Below are positions 43,024 to 52,012 of a DNA stretch of 64,000 bases, in pieces. Within the stretch, counting starts at the first letter, position 1; every line of letters begins with the position of its first letter. Source of the stretch: Paenarthrobacter sp. A20 (GTDB taxonomy: Bacteria; Actinomycetota; Actinomycetes; Actinomycetales; Micrococcaceae). The DNA lies in NCBI RefSeq assembly GCF_024168825.1, contig NZ_JALJWH010000001.1:1798001-1862000 (forward strand). The letters run 5' to 3'. The notes beneath the pieces are model-generated. The model did no database searches and was not told where the DNA came from. It was given only the letters and a program-made list of their open reading frames with translations. Both the position numbers and the translations under genes were made by a program.

Positions 43024-44624
43024 GCCAGCTGTTGCAGATCGAAAACTTTACGCTCGGGTTTCCGGGCCGTCCGCCGCTGCTGGACAGCGTTTCCCTGCAC
43101 GTGGACGACGGCGAAGCGGTCGCCTTGGTGGGGGAGTCCGGCTCAGGCAAGTCCCTGACCACCCGGGCCGCACTGGGCTTGTTTCCCGGCGGTGCACAGT
43201 CCTCCGGCCTCGTGTCGGTGCAGGGCCTCGATACCCTGACGGCCGGCAAGCAACGGCTGATGGAGCTGCGCCGCAAGCATGCTTCGATGATTTTCCAGGA
43301 CCCCCGGGCCGGCATCAATCCGGTCCGGACCGTGGGGGACTTCCTCACGGAAACACTCGTGCGGTTTGAGGGTCTGGCCCGCGCCGAAGCCACCGAACGC
43401 GCCGTGAAGCAACTGGAGCAAGTGGGGCTTCGGCGGGCCAAGGAACTCATGGACCAGCACCCGCACCAGCTCTCGGGCGGCATGCTCCAGCGGGTCATGA
43501 TTGCCGCTGCGCTCCTGAATTCACCGGATCTGCTGCTCTGCGACGAGCCCACGACGGCCCTGGACGTCACCACCCAGGCCGGGATCGTGCGGCTCCTGCG
43601 CGAGGAACAACAGTCCCGCGGTATGGGCATGCTGTTCATCACGCACGACCTGAACCTGGCCGCGAGCCTGTGCGAACGCGTCTACGTGCTCCGTCGCGGC
43701 GAAGTGGTGGAACACGGACCAACCCGGACCGTGTTCCTGGCGCCCCGGCAGGACTACACGCGGCAGCTGGTGGAGGCGACGCCTGTGATTGAGGTGGGTG
43801 CCGGTTCTGCGCCGGAGACGGCGGGATCTCCCCTGCTGCAGGTTTCCGGGCTCACCAAGACCTACCAACTGCCCCGCGGCGACGTCATCACTGCCTTGGA
43901 CGATGCCGGCTTCAGCCTTCCCGAGGGCGGTTCACTGGGGGTGGTGGGCGAGTCCGGCTCCGGAAAGTCCACCCTTGCCCGGCTGGTGGTGGCCCTCGAA
44001 ACCGCCAGCTCAGGCGAACTCACGCTCCGCGGCGTCCCCAGGCCACACCGGCCGTTGAAGGCCTCCGAGCGGAAAGTCCTGGCCAAGGAAGTGCAGATTG
44101 TGTTCCAGGACCCTTACCTTTCCCTGGACCCGCGCATTCCGGTAGGCAATGCTGTGGCCGATGTCTTCCGCTTGCACCAGAAGCAAGGACGCAAGGAAGC
44201 CAAGGACAGTGCACGCGATCTCCTGGCCCGGGTGGGGATCGGGCCCGAACGGTTCGACGCGCGGCCCCGTGCCCTCTCCGGTGGCCAGAGGCAGCGTGTC
44301 GCCTTGGCCAAAGCCCTTGCCGCCCGTCCCAGGCTCTTGGTGTTGGACGAGGCCACCAGCGCCCTGGACGTCTCTGTCCAGGCCCAGGTGCTGGACCTCG
44401 TGGAGGAGCTGCGGGACCAGTTCGGACTCACCATCCTGTTCGTCACCCATGACCTCGCGGTGGTCTCGCGCATTTGTTCCGAGCTGATCGTGATGCACCA
44501 GGGCCGGATCGTGGAGCAGGGTCCCACGGCGCGAATCCTTGAGGACCCCGGAGACGACTACACCCGGAACCTCATCGCCTCCCGTCCCCGGCCCTTGTGG
44601 GACGCAGAGCCGGTCTCTGCCTGA
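43020..44624 (+). CDS. Dual ABC ATPase (DppD-DppF fusion)
   Basis: 534 residues from ATG 43020 (GGAGGAAAA before). Two complete ABC domains: first with Walker A GESGSGKSLTT (about 39), signature LSGGMLQRV and Walker B LLLCDEPTTALD; second with Walker A GESGSGKSTLA (about 310), signature LSGGQRQRV and LLVLDEATSALD. One chain replaces the usual two ATPases of oligopeptide importers. Confidence 0.92.
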   Translation: MSQLLQIENFTLGFPGRPPLLDSVSLHVDDGEAVALVGESGSGKSLTTRAALGLFPGGAQSSGLVSVQGLDTLTAGKQRLMELRRKHASMIFQDPRAGINPVRTVGDFLTETLVRFEGLARAEATERAVKQLEQVGLRRAKELMDQHPHQLSGGMLQRVMIAAALLNSPDLLLCDEPTTALDVTTQAGIVRLLREEQQSRGMGMLFITHDLNLAASLCERVYVLRRGEVVEHGPTRTVFLAPRQDYTRQLVEATPVIEVGAGSAPETAGSPLLQVSGLTKTYQLPRGDVITALDDAGFSLPEGGSLGVVGESGSGKSTLARLVVALETASSGELTLRGVPRPHRPLKASERKVLAKEVQIVFQDPYLSLDPRIPVGNAVADVFRLHQKQGRKEAKDSARDLLARVGIGPERFDARPRALSGGQRQRVALAKALAARPRLLVLDEATSALDVSVQAQVLDLVEELRDQFGLTILFVTHDLAVVSRICSELIVMHQGRIVEQGPTARILEDPGDDYTRNLIASRPRPLWDAEPVSA

Positions 44625-44663
44625 CCGGTTCCTAGATCAACGATTGAAACAGGAGAACCTCCC

Positions 44664-46082
44664 GTGAAGACCACCGTTTTCGAACGGAATGTCCCGCAGG
44701 CCGCCGTCGTATCCCGTGCGCTGGAAGGTGCCGCCCACCGGCCTTTCTGGATCGACGACCTGAAGGACTCAGCAACTCGCTACCCCCAGCTCGACGGCGA
44801 TGCTGCCGCCGACCTTGTGATCATTGGTGGCGGATACACCGGCCTCTGGACGGCGCTGCGTGCCAAGGAACGCGACCCCGGCCGGACAGTGATCCTGGTG
44901 GAAGCAGAACACGTGGCCTGGGCCGCGTCCGGCCGCAACGGCGGCTTCTGCGAGGCCAGCCTCACCCACGGCCATGAGAATGGCAGGAACCGTTGGCCGG
45001 ACGAGCTGGAGACCCTTGACCGGCTGGGCATGGAAAACCTGGACCGCATGCAGGAAGCCGTGGAGAAATACGGCCTGGACTGCGATTGGGAGCGGACGGG
45101 TGAGCTCAACGTTGCTGTCGAACCCCACCAGGTTGCCTGGCTCAAGGACGACGACAGCCCGGGGAGCGTCTTCCTGGACCAGGCAGCCATCCAGGCCGAG
45201 GTCAACTCGCCTACCTACCTGGCGGGCCGCTGGCACAAGGACTCCGTGGCGATGGTCCATCCGTACAAGCTCGGCCTCGAACTTGCGCGGGTGGCAACGG
45301 AGTTGGGTGTGCGGATCTTTGAAGGCACGCGCGTGCGTGAACTCAAGGACCATGAGGACGGCGTCACTGTGGTTACCGAACGGGGGAGCGTTGAGGCCGG
45401 GCACGTCGTCCTTGGCACCAATGTGTTTCCATCCCTGCTCAAGCGGAACCAACTCATGACCGTGCCGGTGTACGACTACGCCCTCATGACCGAGCCCCTC
45501 ACTGCGGAACAACTGGAGTCCATCGGCTGGGGTAAACGGCAAGGCATCGGGGACGTGGCCAACCAGTTCCACTACTACCGCATCACCAAGGACCACAGGA
45601 TCCTGTTCGGTGGATACGACGCGCTCTACTTCTGGGGTCGGCGGGTGGACCAGCGGCACGAGCATCAGCCCGCCACGTGGGAGAAGATCGCCTCCCACTT
45701 CTTCACCACGTTCCCGCAATTGGAGGGCCTGAAGTTCACGCACAAGTGGGCTGGCCCCATCGATTCGAGCACACAGTTCTGCGCGTTCTTCGGCACTGCG
45801 CGGAAGGGCCGTGTGGCGTACGCTGCCGGGTTCACCGGGCTGGGTGTGGGTGCCACGGCGTTTGCTGCCGATGTGCTCCTGGATCTTTTGGCCGGCCTCG
45901 ACACCGAGCGCACGCGGGTGGAGATGGTCCGGAAACGCCCGCTGCCATTCCCGCCTGAGCCGCTGGCCTCCCTGGGCATCAACCTGACCCGGTGGTCCAT
46001 GGACCGGGCCGACCACAACCAGGGGAAACGGAACCTCATCCTCAAAGCGCTCGACGCCGTGGGGCTGGGTTTCGACTCCTGA
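44664..46082 (+). CDS. FAD-dependent amine oxidoreductase (DAO family)
   Basis: 472 residues; GTG start at 44664 with AGGAGA upstream. FAD Rossmann motif DLVIIGGGYTGLWTALRAKE (about 50-68), then VEAEHVAWAASGRNGGFCEAS and, near the C-terminus, GFTGLGVGATAFAADVL. This layout is that of gamma-glutamylputrescine oxidase (PuuB) and similar enzymes that oxidise primary or secondary amines to aldehydes. With the amidohydrolase before it and the aldehyde dehydrogenase at 35.3 kb it completes an amide-to-amine-to-aldehyde-to-acid route; the substrate is not identified. Confidence 0.87.
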   Translation: MKTTVFERNVPQAAVVSRALEGAAHRPFWIDDLKDSATRYPQLDGDAAADLVIIGGGYTGLWTALRAKERDPGRTVILVEAEHVAWAASGRNGGFCEASLTHGHENGRNRWPDELETLDRLGMENLDRMQEAVEKYGLDCDWERTGELNVAVEPHQVAWLKDDDSPGSVFLDQAAIQAEVNSPTYLAGRWHKDSVAMVHPYKLGLELARVATELGVRIFEGTRVRELKDHEDGVTVVTERGSVEAGHVVLGTNVFPSLLKRNQLMTVPVYDYALMTEPLTAEQLESIGWGKRQGIGDVANQFHYYRITKDHRILFGGYDALYFWGRRVDQRHEHQPATWEKIASHFFTTFPQLEGLKFTHKWAGPIDSSTQFCAFFGTARKGRVAYAAGFTGLGVGATAFAADVLLDLLAGLDTERTRVEMVRKRPLPFPPEPLASLGINLTRWSMDRADHNQGKRNLILKALDAVGLGFDS

Positions 46083-46090
46083 GTCTCCCC

Positions 46091-46150
46091 GTTGTGGGGC
46101 CTGGTCTGCGCGTTTAGATCCCTGGGATGCGTGGAGAGCGGGCCTCGCAA
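46091..46150. repeat. Dispersed palindromic repeat, copy B (degenerate)
   Basis: GTTGTGGGGCCTGGTCTGCGCG and GAGAGCGGGCCTCGCAA at the two ends correspond to the arms of copy A with several changes. Lies between convergent genes. Confidence 0.65.
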
Positions 46151-46160
46151 TGCAGGGTGG

Positions 46161-46745
46161 TTAGCGTTTGGGGGCCGGTTTGCGTTGGGCGGAAGCGTTC
46201 GACGCCGGCCGCTTGGCTGGCGTCGTTGGCGTACGGGGTGCGGGGCGCTTAGCGGGTGTCCCGGCGCGGGGCGCCGGTTTGCGCGGCGCTGGGGTGCGCT
46301 TTGCCGTCGTCGAGGGTCGTTTGGTTGGGACAGCGGCACGCGATCCGAACGAGGGCACTACGGCCCCGAGGAACAGCACCGCCAGTGTCCCAACACCGGC
46401 CGCGGCAGCCAGGTAGAAGTAGATGTCGGAGTCCTGGGTGCTGCTGGCACTGCCCAAGGCGTTGGCATCCTGGTTGAAGGCGATGCCCCACATCCTCAGG
46501 AACGCGATGCTGCAGCCAATGAAGAGGCTGGTGCCCACTGCGCCAAGGAGGACCACGAGGTAGCGGCGGCGGTTGAAGACCTGGACGAGGGACGCAAGAT
46601 AGCAGACCAGCACAGCGCCGAGGAACAGGTACAACACCAGTTCCTCGAGCACCACCGCTGCCAGTACCAACAGCCCGAGGGAGACGAACGCGGCCACCAC
46701 CGCAAGCTTCCCGCTGTTCCCCATGTGACGCATGAGGTTAATCAT
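46161..46745 (-). CDS. Membrane protein with Lys/Pro/Ala-rich basic tail
   Basis: 194 residues: four hydrophobic helices (LAVVAAFVSLGLLVLAAVVL, LVLYLFLGAVLVCYLASLV, YLVVLLGAVGTSLFIGCSIAFL, IYFYLAAAAGVGTLAVLFLGAVV), then about 60 residues of repeated KRPA/PRKPAP motifs with strong positive charge. The tail is probably cytoplasmic and may bind nucleic acid or anionic lipid. No family recognised. Confidence 0.65.
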   Translation of the reverse strand: MINLMRHMGNSGKLAVVAAFVSLGLLVLAAVVLEELVLYLFLGAVLVCYLASLVQVFNRRRYLVVLLGAVGTSLFIGCSIAFLRMWGIAFNQDANALGSASSTQDSDIYFYLAAAAGVGTLAVLFLGAVVPSFGSRAAVPTKRPSTTAKRTPAPRKPAPRAGTPAKRPAPRTPTTPAKRPASNASAQRKPAPKR

Positions 46746-46809
46746 CGCCGACCGAGTGGCCGCGCCACGCCGTCGTACATTGCAGTTGAATACCGTTAGG
46801 GACAGCCAG

Positions 46810-47442
46810 TTACTTGATGACGTATCCGTGCATGATGGTCATCACAGCTGCGACGCTTTGCTCGCGGGTCCGCTCCGGGTTGTATGTCTGACGATCCAGG
46901 CCCACCACAAAGATTGCCCCGAAGATCGCCGCCTCCAAGGAGCCGCGGGCAATGGACTCGTTGACCTTGTACCCGGCCGCCACGCTTTCCACAGCCGAGC
47001 CGATCACGGCCAGCAGCTCAGCACGGAGTTCGGCGAACACGGCGCTCCACTCGCCGGGCGTGCGCCAGTTTTCACTGACCCACAAGCGTGCGAAGGAGGG
47101 GTAGTCGTCCATGAATTCCATGGCCTGGCCCACCATGTTGTTCATGGACTCCAAGGGGTCGCTGGCCTGTCCACGAACATCCTGGAGCCGGAGCAGCATG
47201 ATGTCCACGCCGTGCCGGAGCAACTGGGCGATGAGGTCCGATTTGCTGCCGAAGTTGTAGTAGACAGTGCCCTTGGAGACCCCGGCCGCGGCGGCGATTT
47301 CGTCCACCGTTACCCCCGCGGCGCCGCGCTCGCCGATCAGCTCCATGGAGGCTTCAAACAGGCGCTGCTTGGTGGCGTTGGTGCGTTCCGGCCGGAGCTT
47401 CTTTTCTGCAGGGCCGGCGGGGACGGGCTGAGTGGTGCTCAT
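46810..47442 (-). CDS. TetR-family regulator of the YhgE/Pip operon
   Basis: 210 residues from ATG 47442, overlapping the stop of the upstream exporter gene by 4 bp (ATGA); the frame is open further back but that sequence is antisense-like. HTH: RLFEASMELIGERGAAGVTVDEIAAAAGVSKGTVYYNFGSKSDLIAQLL. Third gene of the ATPase-exporter-regulator operon, so probably an autorepressor acting at the 20-bp palindrome at 50372-50391. Confidence 0.88.
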   Translation of the reverse strand: MSTTQPVPAGPAEKKLRPERTNATKQRLFEASMELIGERGAAGVTVDEIAAAAGVSKGTVYYNFGSKSDLIAQLLRHGVDIMLLRLQDVRGQASDPLESMNNMVGQAMEFMDDYPSFARLWVSENWRTPGEWSAVFAELRAELLAVIGSAVESVAAGYKVNESIARGSLEAAIFGAIFVVGLDRQTYNPERTREQSVAAVMTIMHGYVIK

Positions 47443-49475
47443 ACTGCGATCTCCGGCTTCAGCGTCTTGAGGGTCCACACCTTGTGCTTGCGGACGGCGA
47501 GCGTGGACAGCGCCATTCCCAGCAAAGTGTATCCAAGGAGGCCAAGGACAGTCGGCCAGATCATGCTGAGTTCGCCTCCGTAGATCAAGTGCCTCATGCC
47601 GGTGACCACGTAACCCATGGGCAGGACCTCGTGCACCACGTGCAGCGGCATGGGGGTGGTCTGCCACGGGAACGTGCCGCCCGAGGACACCAGTTGCAGG
47701 ACCAGCAGGATCAGCACCACGAACTTGCCCGGTGTCCCCATCAGCGCCACGATGCCTTGGATGATTGCGCTGAACGCCATCACCGCGGCCAACATGAACA
47801 GCCACATTCCGATGGGGTGGGCGGGGTTCAAGCCGAGACCCAGGTTCACTACAAGGGTGAGGATGGTGGCCTGCAGGACCGAGACGACGAAGAACGGCAG
47901 CCAGCCTCCGACGGCGATTTTCCAGGCGGGGGCGTTGGACGCCAAGGCCCGCTGGGTGATGGGCCGCATGGCCTGGACCAGCATGAAGACGCCGATCCAC
48001 AGTGCCAGGGTCAGGAAGAAGGGTGCCAGGCCGGCGCCGTAGGAACCTGCCTTGGCTTGGGAAACGTTGTCCACGGCGACGGGATCAGCGATCACCTTGG
48101 ACACGCTGCTCTTCTGCTCATCATTCGGGTTGGGGATCTCTCCCGCGCCCTTGGCCAGTTCCGTGGCCAGGGTGTGGGCGCCGTCGGAGGCTGTGACTCC
48201 ACCGCTGGCAAGCTGTCCCGCGCCGTCGTCCAGTTGGCGGGCGCCGTCGTCGAGCTTGGCAGCACCGTCCAAAGCGGTCTGCTGGCCGGCAGCCAGCGTG
48301 GCTGCACCGGTGTTCAGTTGTCCGGCACCGGCAGCAGCCTGCGAGATGGCGTCGGTCAACGTTGGTGTTGCCGCGGCGAGCTTGGAAGCTCCCGCGCTCA
48401 CGGCGGCCGAACCGTCCGAGAGCTGCTGGATCTTGGCGGCATCGCCGGAAATCTTGGCCTTTGCGTCCGTGACGGGGCCCGAAGCAGCAGCGGCGTCGAA
48501 GTCCGCCAGGACCTTGTCGGCCTGCTCCTGGGTCAGCACGCCAGCGGTAACCAGCCGGGCGTTGGACTCGACGACGCGGTTCCGGAGGCCCTTGTCCGCC
48601 GCTTCAAGCTGCCCGACGACGTCCTGGACTTTCGCGTTCAGCTCGGCGTTGCCGGCGGCTACTTGCGCGGCACCGTCGGCCAGCTTCTTGGAGTCGGCCG
48701 GGAGGGTGGAGGTCTTGTTCTTCAGTTCCGTGAGGCCTGAACTCAACTGGCTGGCGCCGGTGTTGAGTTGCACCGCACCGTCACGCAGCTTGGTTTGCCC
48801 CGCCACGAGTTGATCGGCACCCGTCACCAACTGGGTGGTGCCGTCGTGGAGGGTGGCGGCGCCGTCGCTCAGCTTCCCCACGCCCGTGGCCAGTTCCGAG
48901 GCTCCGTCCGCCGCTTTCACGATCGACGAATGGATGGTGCCGAACCCGGTGAGGAGCTGGTTGGCGGTTTCCTCGCCCGCTTCCTTTGCCACGGTGGAAT
49001 GCACGGCCGTGGTGAGCTTGTCCACGATGGTGCTCAACAGGTAGTTGTTGGCGTCGTTGGTGGTGACGTGAAGCATGGCCTGGTTGGCGGCGTCGAAGCT
49101 GCCGGGGGAGACCAGGTTGGCGGAGAAGTCCTTGGGGATCCGCAGCGCGAAGGCGTACTCGCCCGTGCGGACACCGGCGTCTGCGTCCTCGGCGCTGGAG
49201 ACCGGCTTCCAGTTGAAGACGTGGCCCTCAACCAGGCTGTCCGCTACTTTCCGGCCGGCCTGCAGCTCGGTGCCGTCCGATGATGTGGCGCCTGTGTCCT
49301 CGACTACCAAAGCCGCGTCGATCTGGTTCAGGTTGCCGTACGGATCCCAGTTCGCGTAAAGGTACACGGCGCCGTAGAGCAACGGCACCATGGTCAGGGC
49401 GAGGATGGTCAGCTTGGGCAGGAGCCCGCCGGTCATGCGCTTGAGTTCGGAGCGGGCGAGCCGCAGAACAGTCAC
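47439..49475 (-). CDS. YhgE/Pip-domain membrane exporter
   Basis: 678 residues. N-terminal helix at about 22-43 followed by the YhgE/Pip signature YANWDPYGNLNQIDAALVVED; a long extracytoplasmic part with repeated GxxxLxxG units (GAATLHDGTTQLVTGADQLVAGQ...); then five or six C-terminal helices of ABC-2 type (from about 485). Family members include the phage-infection protein of lactococci and MmpL-like exporters. It overlaps the upstream pseudo-ATPase gene by 4 bp, which implies one complex. Confidence 0.9.
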   Translation of the reverse strand: MTVLRLARSELKRMTGGLLPKLTILALTMVPLLYGAVYLYANWDPYGNLNQIDAALVVEDTGATSSDGTELQAGRKVADSLVEGHVFNWKPVSSAEDADAGVRTGEYAFALRIPKDFSANLVSPGSFDAANQAMLHVTTNDANNYLLSTIVDKLTTAVHSTVAKEAGEETANQLLTGFGTIHSSIVKAADGASELATGVGKLSDGAATLHDGTTQLVTGADQLVAGQTKLRDGAVQLNTGASQLSSGLTELKNKTSTLPADSKKLADGAAQVAAGNAELNAKVQDVVGQLEAADKGLRNRVVESNARLVTAGVLTQEQADKVLADFDAAAASGPVTDAKAKISGDAAKIQQLSDGSAAVSAGASKLAAATPTLTDAISQAAAGAGQLNTGAATLAAGQQTALDGAAKLDDGARQLDDGAGQLASGGVTASDGAHTLATELAKGAGEIPNPNDEQKSSVSKVIADPVAVDNVSQAKAGSYGAGLAPFFLTLALWIGVFMLVQAMRPITQRALASNAPAWKIAVGGWLPFFVVSVLQATILTLVVNLGLGLNPAHPIGMWLFMLAAVMAFSAIIQGIVALMGTPGKFVVLILLVLQLVSSGGTFPWQTTPMPLHVVHEVLPMGYVVTGMRHLIYGGELSMIWPTVLGLLGYTLLGMALSTLAVRKHKVWTLKTLKPEIAV

Positions 49476-50329
49476 TTTGCAGTCCTTTGGAGGTTTTCGG
49501 AGTCAGGTTCGGCAGCGGCTTTAGGTGCTGCTGGAGTTTCGGGCGTTTCCGGGTCTTCCGGGGCCGGCTTGGCCGCGTGCTTGGCTTTGGGCTCATCGGC
49601 CGGCTGGAGCTTGGCGGCCGGCTGGAGCTCGACGGCGGTGCCCGGCTTTGGCTGGGCGGGCTGAGGTTCGGAGGGGGCGGGTTCCGCTTCCGGTTCAGGG
49701 GGGTGAGCGACAGAGTTGCCGATCACCGCTGCGGCTCCGGTCCAGTTCTCCGGGAGGGCACCTACGACGGCGACGACGGCAAGCGGCCGCCCGGCGTCGG
49801 ACGCCAGCGCCTGAAGTCGCGGCAACCACGCGGCGGGATCGGCGCTGTGGCGGTCCGGGGAGTCAACCACGAGGAGGTCGGTGGCTGGATCAGCCAAGGC
49901 AAGCGCGGTCAGGAGTTCAAGGCGGCGGCCGGCCGGAATCTGTTCGATCCAGAGTCCCGCGATGTCCTCGAAGCTGTTGACCTTCAGCCACGGCTTGCTC
50001 AGCAGTGCACCGCGGTAGCGGCGGGGGATGAGGGAGAGGTCTTCGGTGACGAGGTCGCGGACGCTGAGGTGCTGCTCGGGCTCGTTGACGCCGGGGGAGT
50101 CCACGAGGGCGCTTGCGAGGCGGATCTTCTTGGTCTTGGTGGTGGTGTCCCAGCTGAGGACGCCGTTGCTTGGCTTCATGCGGCCACTCAAGGCCAACGC
50201 CAGGGCCGTCCGCTGGTCCTGGCCCTCTCCGGCAACGAGCAGGAGTTCGCCGCGGCGGACTTGAAGGGACGTGGCTGGAAGGAGATCGTCCCGGCGGCCG
50301 TTGATCTGGAGTTGCTGTACGGACAGCAC
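49472..50329 (-). CDS. ABC-ATPase-like protein with degenerate nucleotide site
   Basis: 285 residues; GTG start at 50329. The first 205 residues follow an ABC domain (LSVQQLQINGRRDDLLPATSLQVRRGELLLVAGEGQDQRTALALALSG) but Walker A lacks the GKS/T (GEGQDQRT), the LSGGQ signature reads IPAGRRLELL, and Walker B LLVVDSPD lacks the catalytic Glu. The last 80 residues are a Pro/Ala/Glu-rich tail. Hydrolysis of ATP is unlikely. It is the first gene of the operon with the YhgE/Pip exporter and a TetR regulator, preceded by a promoter with operator. Confidence 0.75.
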   Translation of the reverse strand: MLSVQQLQINGRRDDLLPATSLQVRRGELLLVAGEGQDQRTALALALSGRMKPSNGVLSWDTTTKTKKIRLASALVDSPGVNEPEQHLSVRDLVTEDLSLIPRRYRGALLSKPWLKVNSFEDIAGLWIEQIPAGRRLELLTALALADPATDLLVVDSPDRHSADPAAWLPRLQALASDAGRPLAVVAVVGALPENWTGAAAVIGNSVAHPPEPEAEPAPSEPQPAQPKPGTAVELQPAAKLQPADEPKAKHAAKPAPEDPETPETPAAPKAAAEPDSENLQRTAK

Positions 50330-50339
50330 AATGAAGCCT

Positions 50340-50400
50340 TTCGCAGAAATGGTGTCTGCGAAAAGTCTAACTGAACTGACTGGTCAGTTCAAATAGAAAT
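50340..50400 (-). promoter_or_regulatory. Promoter and TetR operator of the exporter operon
   Basis: On the minus strand TTGAAC and TAGACT are 17 bp apart. The -35 element overlaps a near-perfect palindrome at 50372-50391 (arms TGAACTGAC and GTCAGTTCA, 2-nt centre). A second inverted repeat (TTCGCAGA / TCTGCGAA, 50340-50362) lies between the promoter and the start codon. Confidence 0.7.
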
Positions 50401-51857
50401 TAGAGTCCGTACTTTTCCAAGAGTCGCAGCCACACTTCGCTGATGGTGGGATACGAGGGAACCGCGTGCCAGAGCCTGTCCAAGGGAACCTCGCCAACAA
50501 TGGCTATGGTTGCCGAGTGGAGGAGTTCGGCCACCCCCGGGCCTACGAAGGTGGCACCGAGGATGACCTTGCGATCCTCATCCACCACGATCTGCGCCCA
50601 CCCCTTGTAATCAGGGGAGTGCAGCTGGGAACCGGATACGTTGATGGGGAGTTCCACGCCGGTGACGTTCTTGCCCTGCAACAACGCCTGCTCCAGGCTT
50701 GGGCCCACGGAGGCGACCTCGGGGTCGGTGAACACCACGCTCGGGACCGCGTGATCGTTGGCGGTGTGGGCCCACGGGCTCCACGGCTGGGGCGTGCCCT
50801 TGAGCTTGCCGTTGGCCCGGGCCACGATGGCGTCACCGGTAGCGCGGGCCTCGTACTTGCCCTGGTGGGTCAGGAGTACCTTGCCGGCGGCGTCACCGGC
50901 GGCATAAAGCCAGAGCCCGCTCGTGCCATCGCTCGCTGGGCCTTCAACGAGTCCGCTGGATTCGGTGGTAAGCCGGAGTGGTTTGCCGTTCTGAGCCTCG
51001 ACGCCCACATTCTCCAAGCCCAGGTTGGCCAAGGCGGGGTGCCTTCCCGAGGCCACCAGGAGCTTATCGGCGGTGACTGTCTTGCCGTCGAACGCGACCG
51101 TCACCGAGCCGTCGTCGTTCGTCCCGACCTTCTGGACATCGGTATGAACGTGGACGGACACGCCATCGGCGCGGAGCCCGGCCAGGACCAGGTTCGCGGC
51201 TTCCTCCGGGTAACTGCTCAGCAGTCGGCCGCGGGCAATCAGGGTCACGTCGGAGCCGAGACGGGCAAACGCCTGCGCCATTTCCACACCCGCCACGCCG
51301 CCGCCGAGCACGGTGAAGCGCCGGGGGACTTCCTTGGCTGCCGTGGCCCCGCGGGTCGTCCAGAACGGGACGTCCTTCAAGCCCTCGATATCGGGGATGG
51401 TGGGGGTTGATCCCGTCGCGACCACCACGGCATGGTGTGCCTTGAGCGCGTAGCTGTTGCCGTCGAGGCCATCAACCTGGACCTCGCGGGGGCCGGTGAT
51501 GCGGCCGCGTCCACGGATCAACTCGATGCCGGCGCTGTCCAGCCATTCCACCTGGCTGCCGTCCTGCCAGTTATTGGTGAACCAATCCCTATGCTTGAGT
51601 GCGGCCGGGGCATCGACCACCCCGGTAACGGCCTCGGACGCGCCCGGGACAACTTGCGCGGCGTGCAGGACACTTCCTGGCCGGAGCAATGCCTTGGACG
51701 GGATGCACGCCCAGTAGGAGCACTCGCCGCCCACCAATTCGCTCTCGATAATCACCGCCGTCAGGCCGCCTCGGACCACCCGGTCCGCTACGTTTTCCCC
51801 CACGGCGCCCGCGCCGATCACGATTACATCGAATTCCCGGGAGCTCTCGGCAGTCAT
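50400..51857 (-). CDS. Flavin disulfide reductase (dihydrolipoamide dehydrogenase/mercuric reductase-like)
   Basis: 485 residues. FAD site VIVIGAGAVGENVADRV (11-27); redox cysteines Cys46 and Cys51 in GGECSYWACIPSK; NAD(P) site FTVLGGGVAGVEMAQAFARLG; FAD second motif LWLYAAGDAAGK. The C-terminal region HAVPSYPTISEVWL replaces the usual HAHPTLSE, and no lipoyl-complex genes are near, so it is probably a general NAD(P)H-dependent oxidoreductase rather than the pyruvate-dehydrogenase E3. Confidence 0.88.
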   Translation of the reverse strand: MTAESSREFDVIVIGAGAVGENVADRVVRGGLTAVIIESELVGGECSYWACIPSKALLRPGSVLHAAQVVPGASEAVTGVVDAPAALKHRDWFTNNWQDGSQVEWLDSAGIELIRGRGRITGPREVQVDGLDGNSYALKAHHAVVVATGSTPTIPDIEGLKDVPFWTTRGATAAKEVPRRFTVLGGGVAGVEMAQAFARLGSDVTLIARGRLLSSYPEEAANLVLAGLRADGVSVHVHTDVQKVGTNDDGSVTVAFDGKTVTADKLLVASGRHPALANLGLENVGVEAQNGKPLRLTTESSGLVEGPASDGTSGLWLYAAGDAAGKVLLTHQGKYEARATGDAIVARANGKLKGTPQPWSPWAHTANDHAVPSVVFTDPEVASVGPSLEQALLQGKNVTGVELPINVSGSQLHSPDYKGWAQIVVDEDRKVILGATFVGPGVAELLHSATIAIVGEVPLDRLWHAVPSYPTISEVWLRLLEKYGL

Positions 51858-51885
51858 GGGGAAAGCCTACGCCGGGTGAGCATGG

Positions 51886-51944
51886 GTTGTGAGGCCCGCT
51901 TTGCGGGCTTGAGGTGGCTTTTGGGGCGCAGAGCGGGCCTCGCA
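51886..51944. repeat. Dispersed palindromic repeat, copy C
   Basis: Arms GTTGTGAGGCCCGCTTTGCGG and CGCAGAGCGGGCCTCGCAC. Unlike the other copies it lies between two divergent genes, just before the flavin reductase start. Confidence 0.8.
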
Positions 51945-52012
51945 CCGAGCCGTTTGTCCGAATAGTGGGATCTGTATCTCAAAATATGGGACGGCTGACT
52001 AATCTGGGGTGC

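Noticed and set aside
47443..48000. Upstream extension of the TetR gene
   Set aside because: Antisense-like, out-of-frame sequence of the YhgE/Pip gene; the ATG at 47442 gives the standard TetR length.
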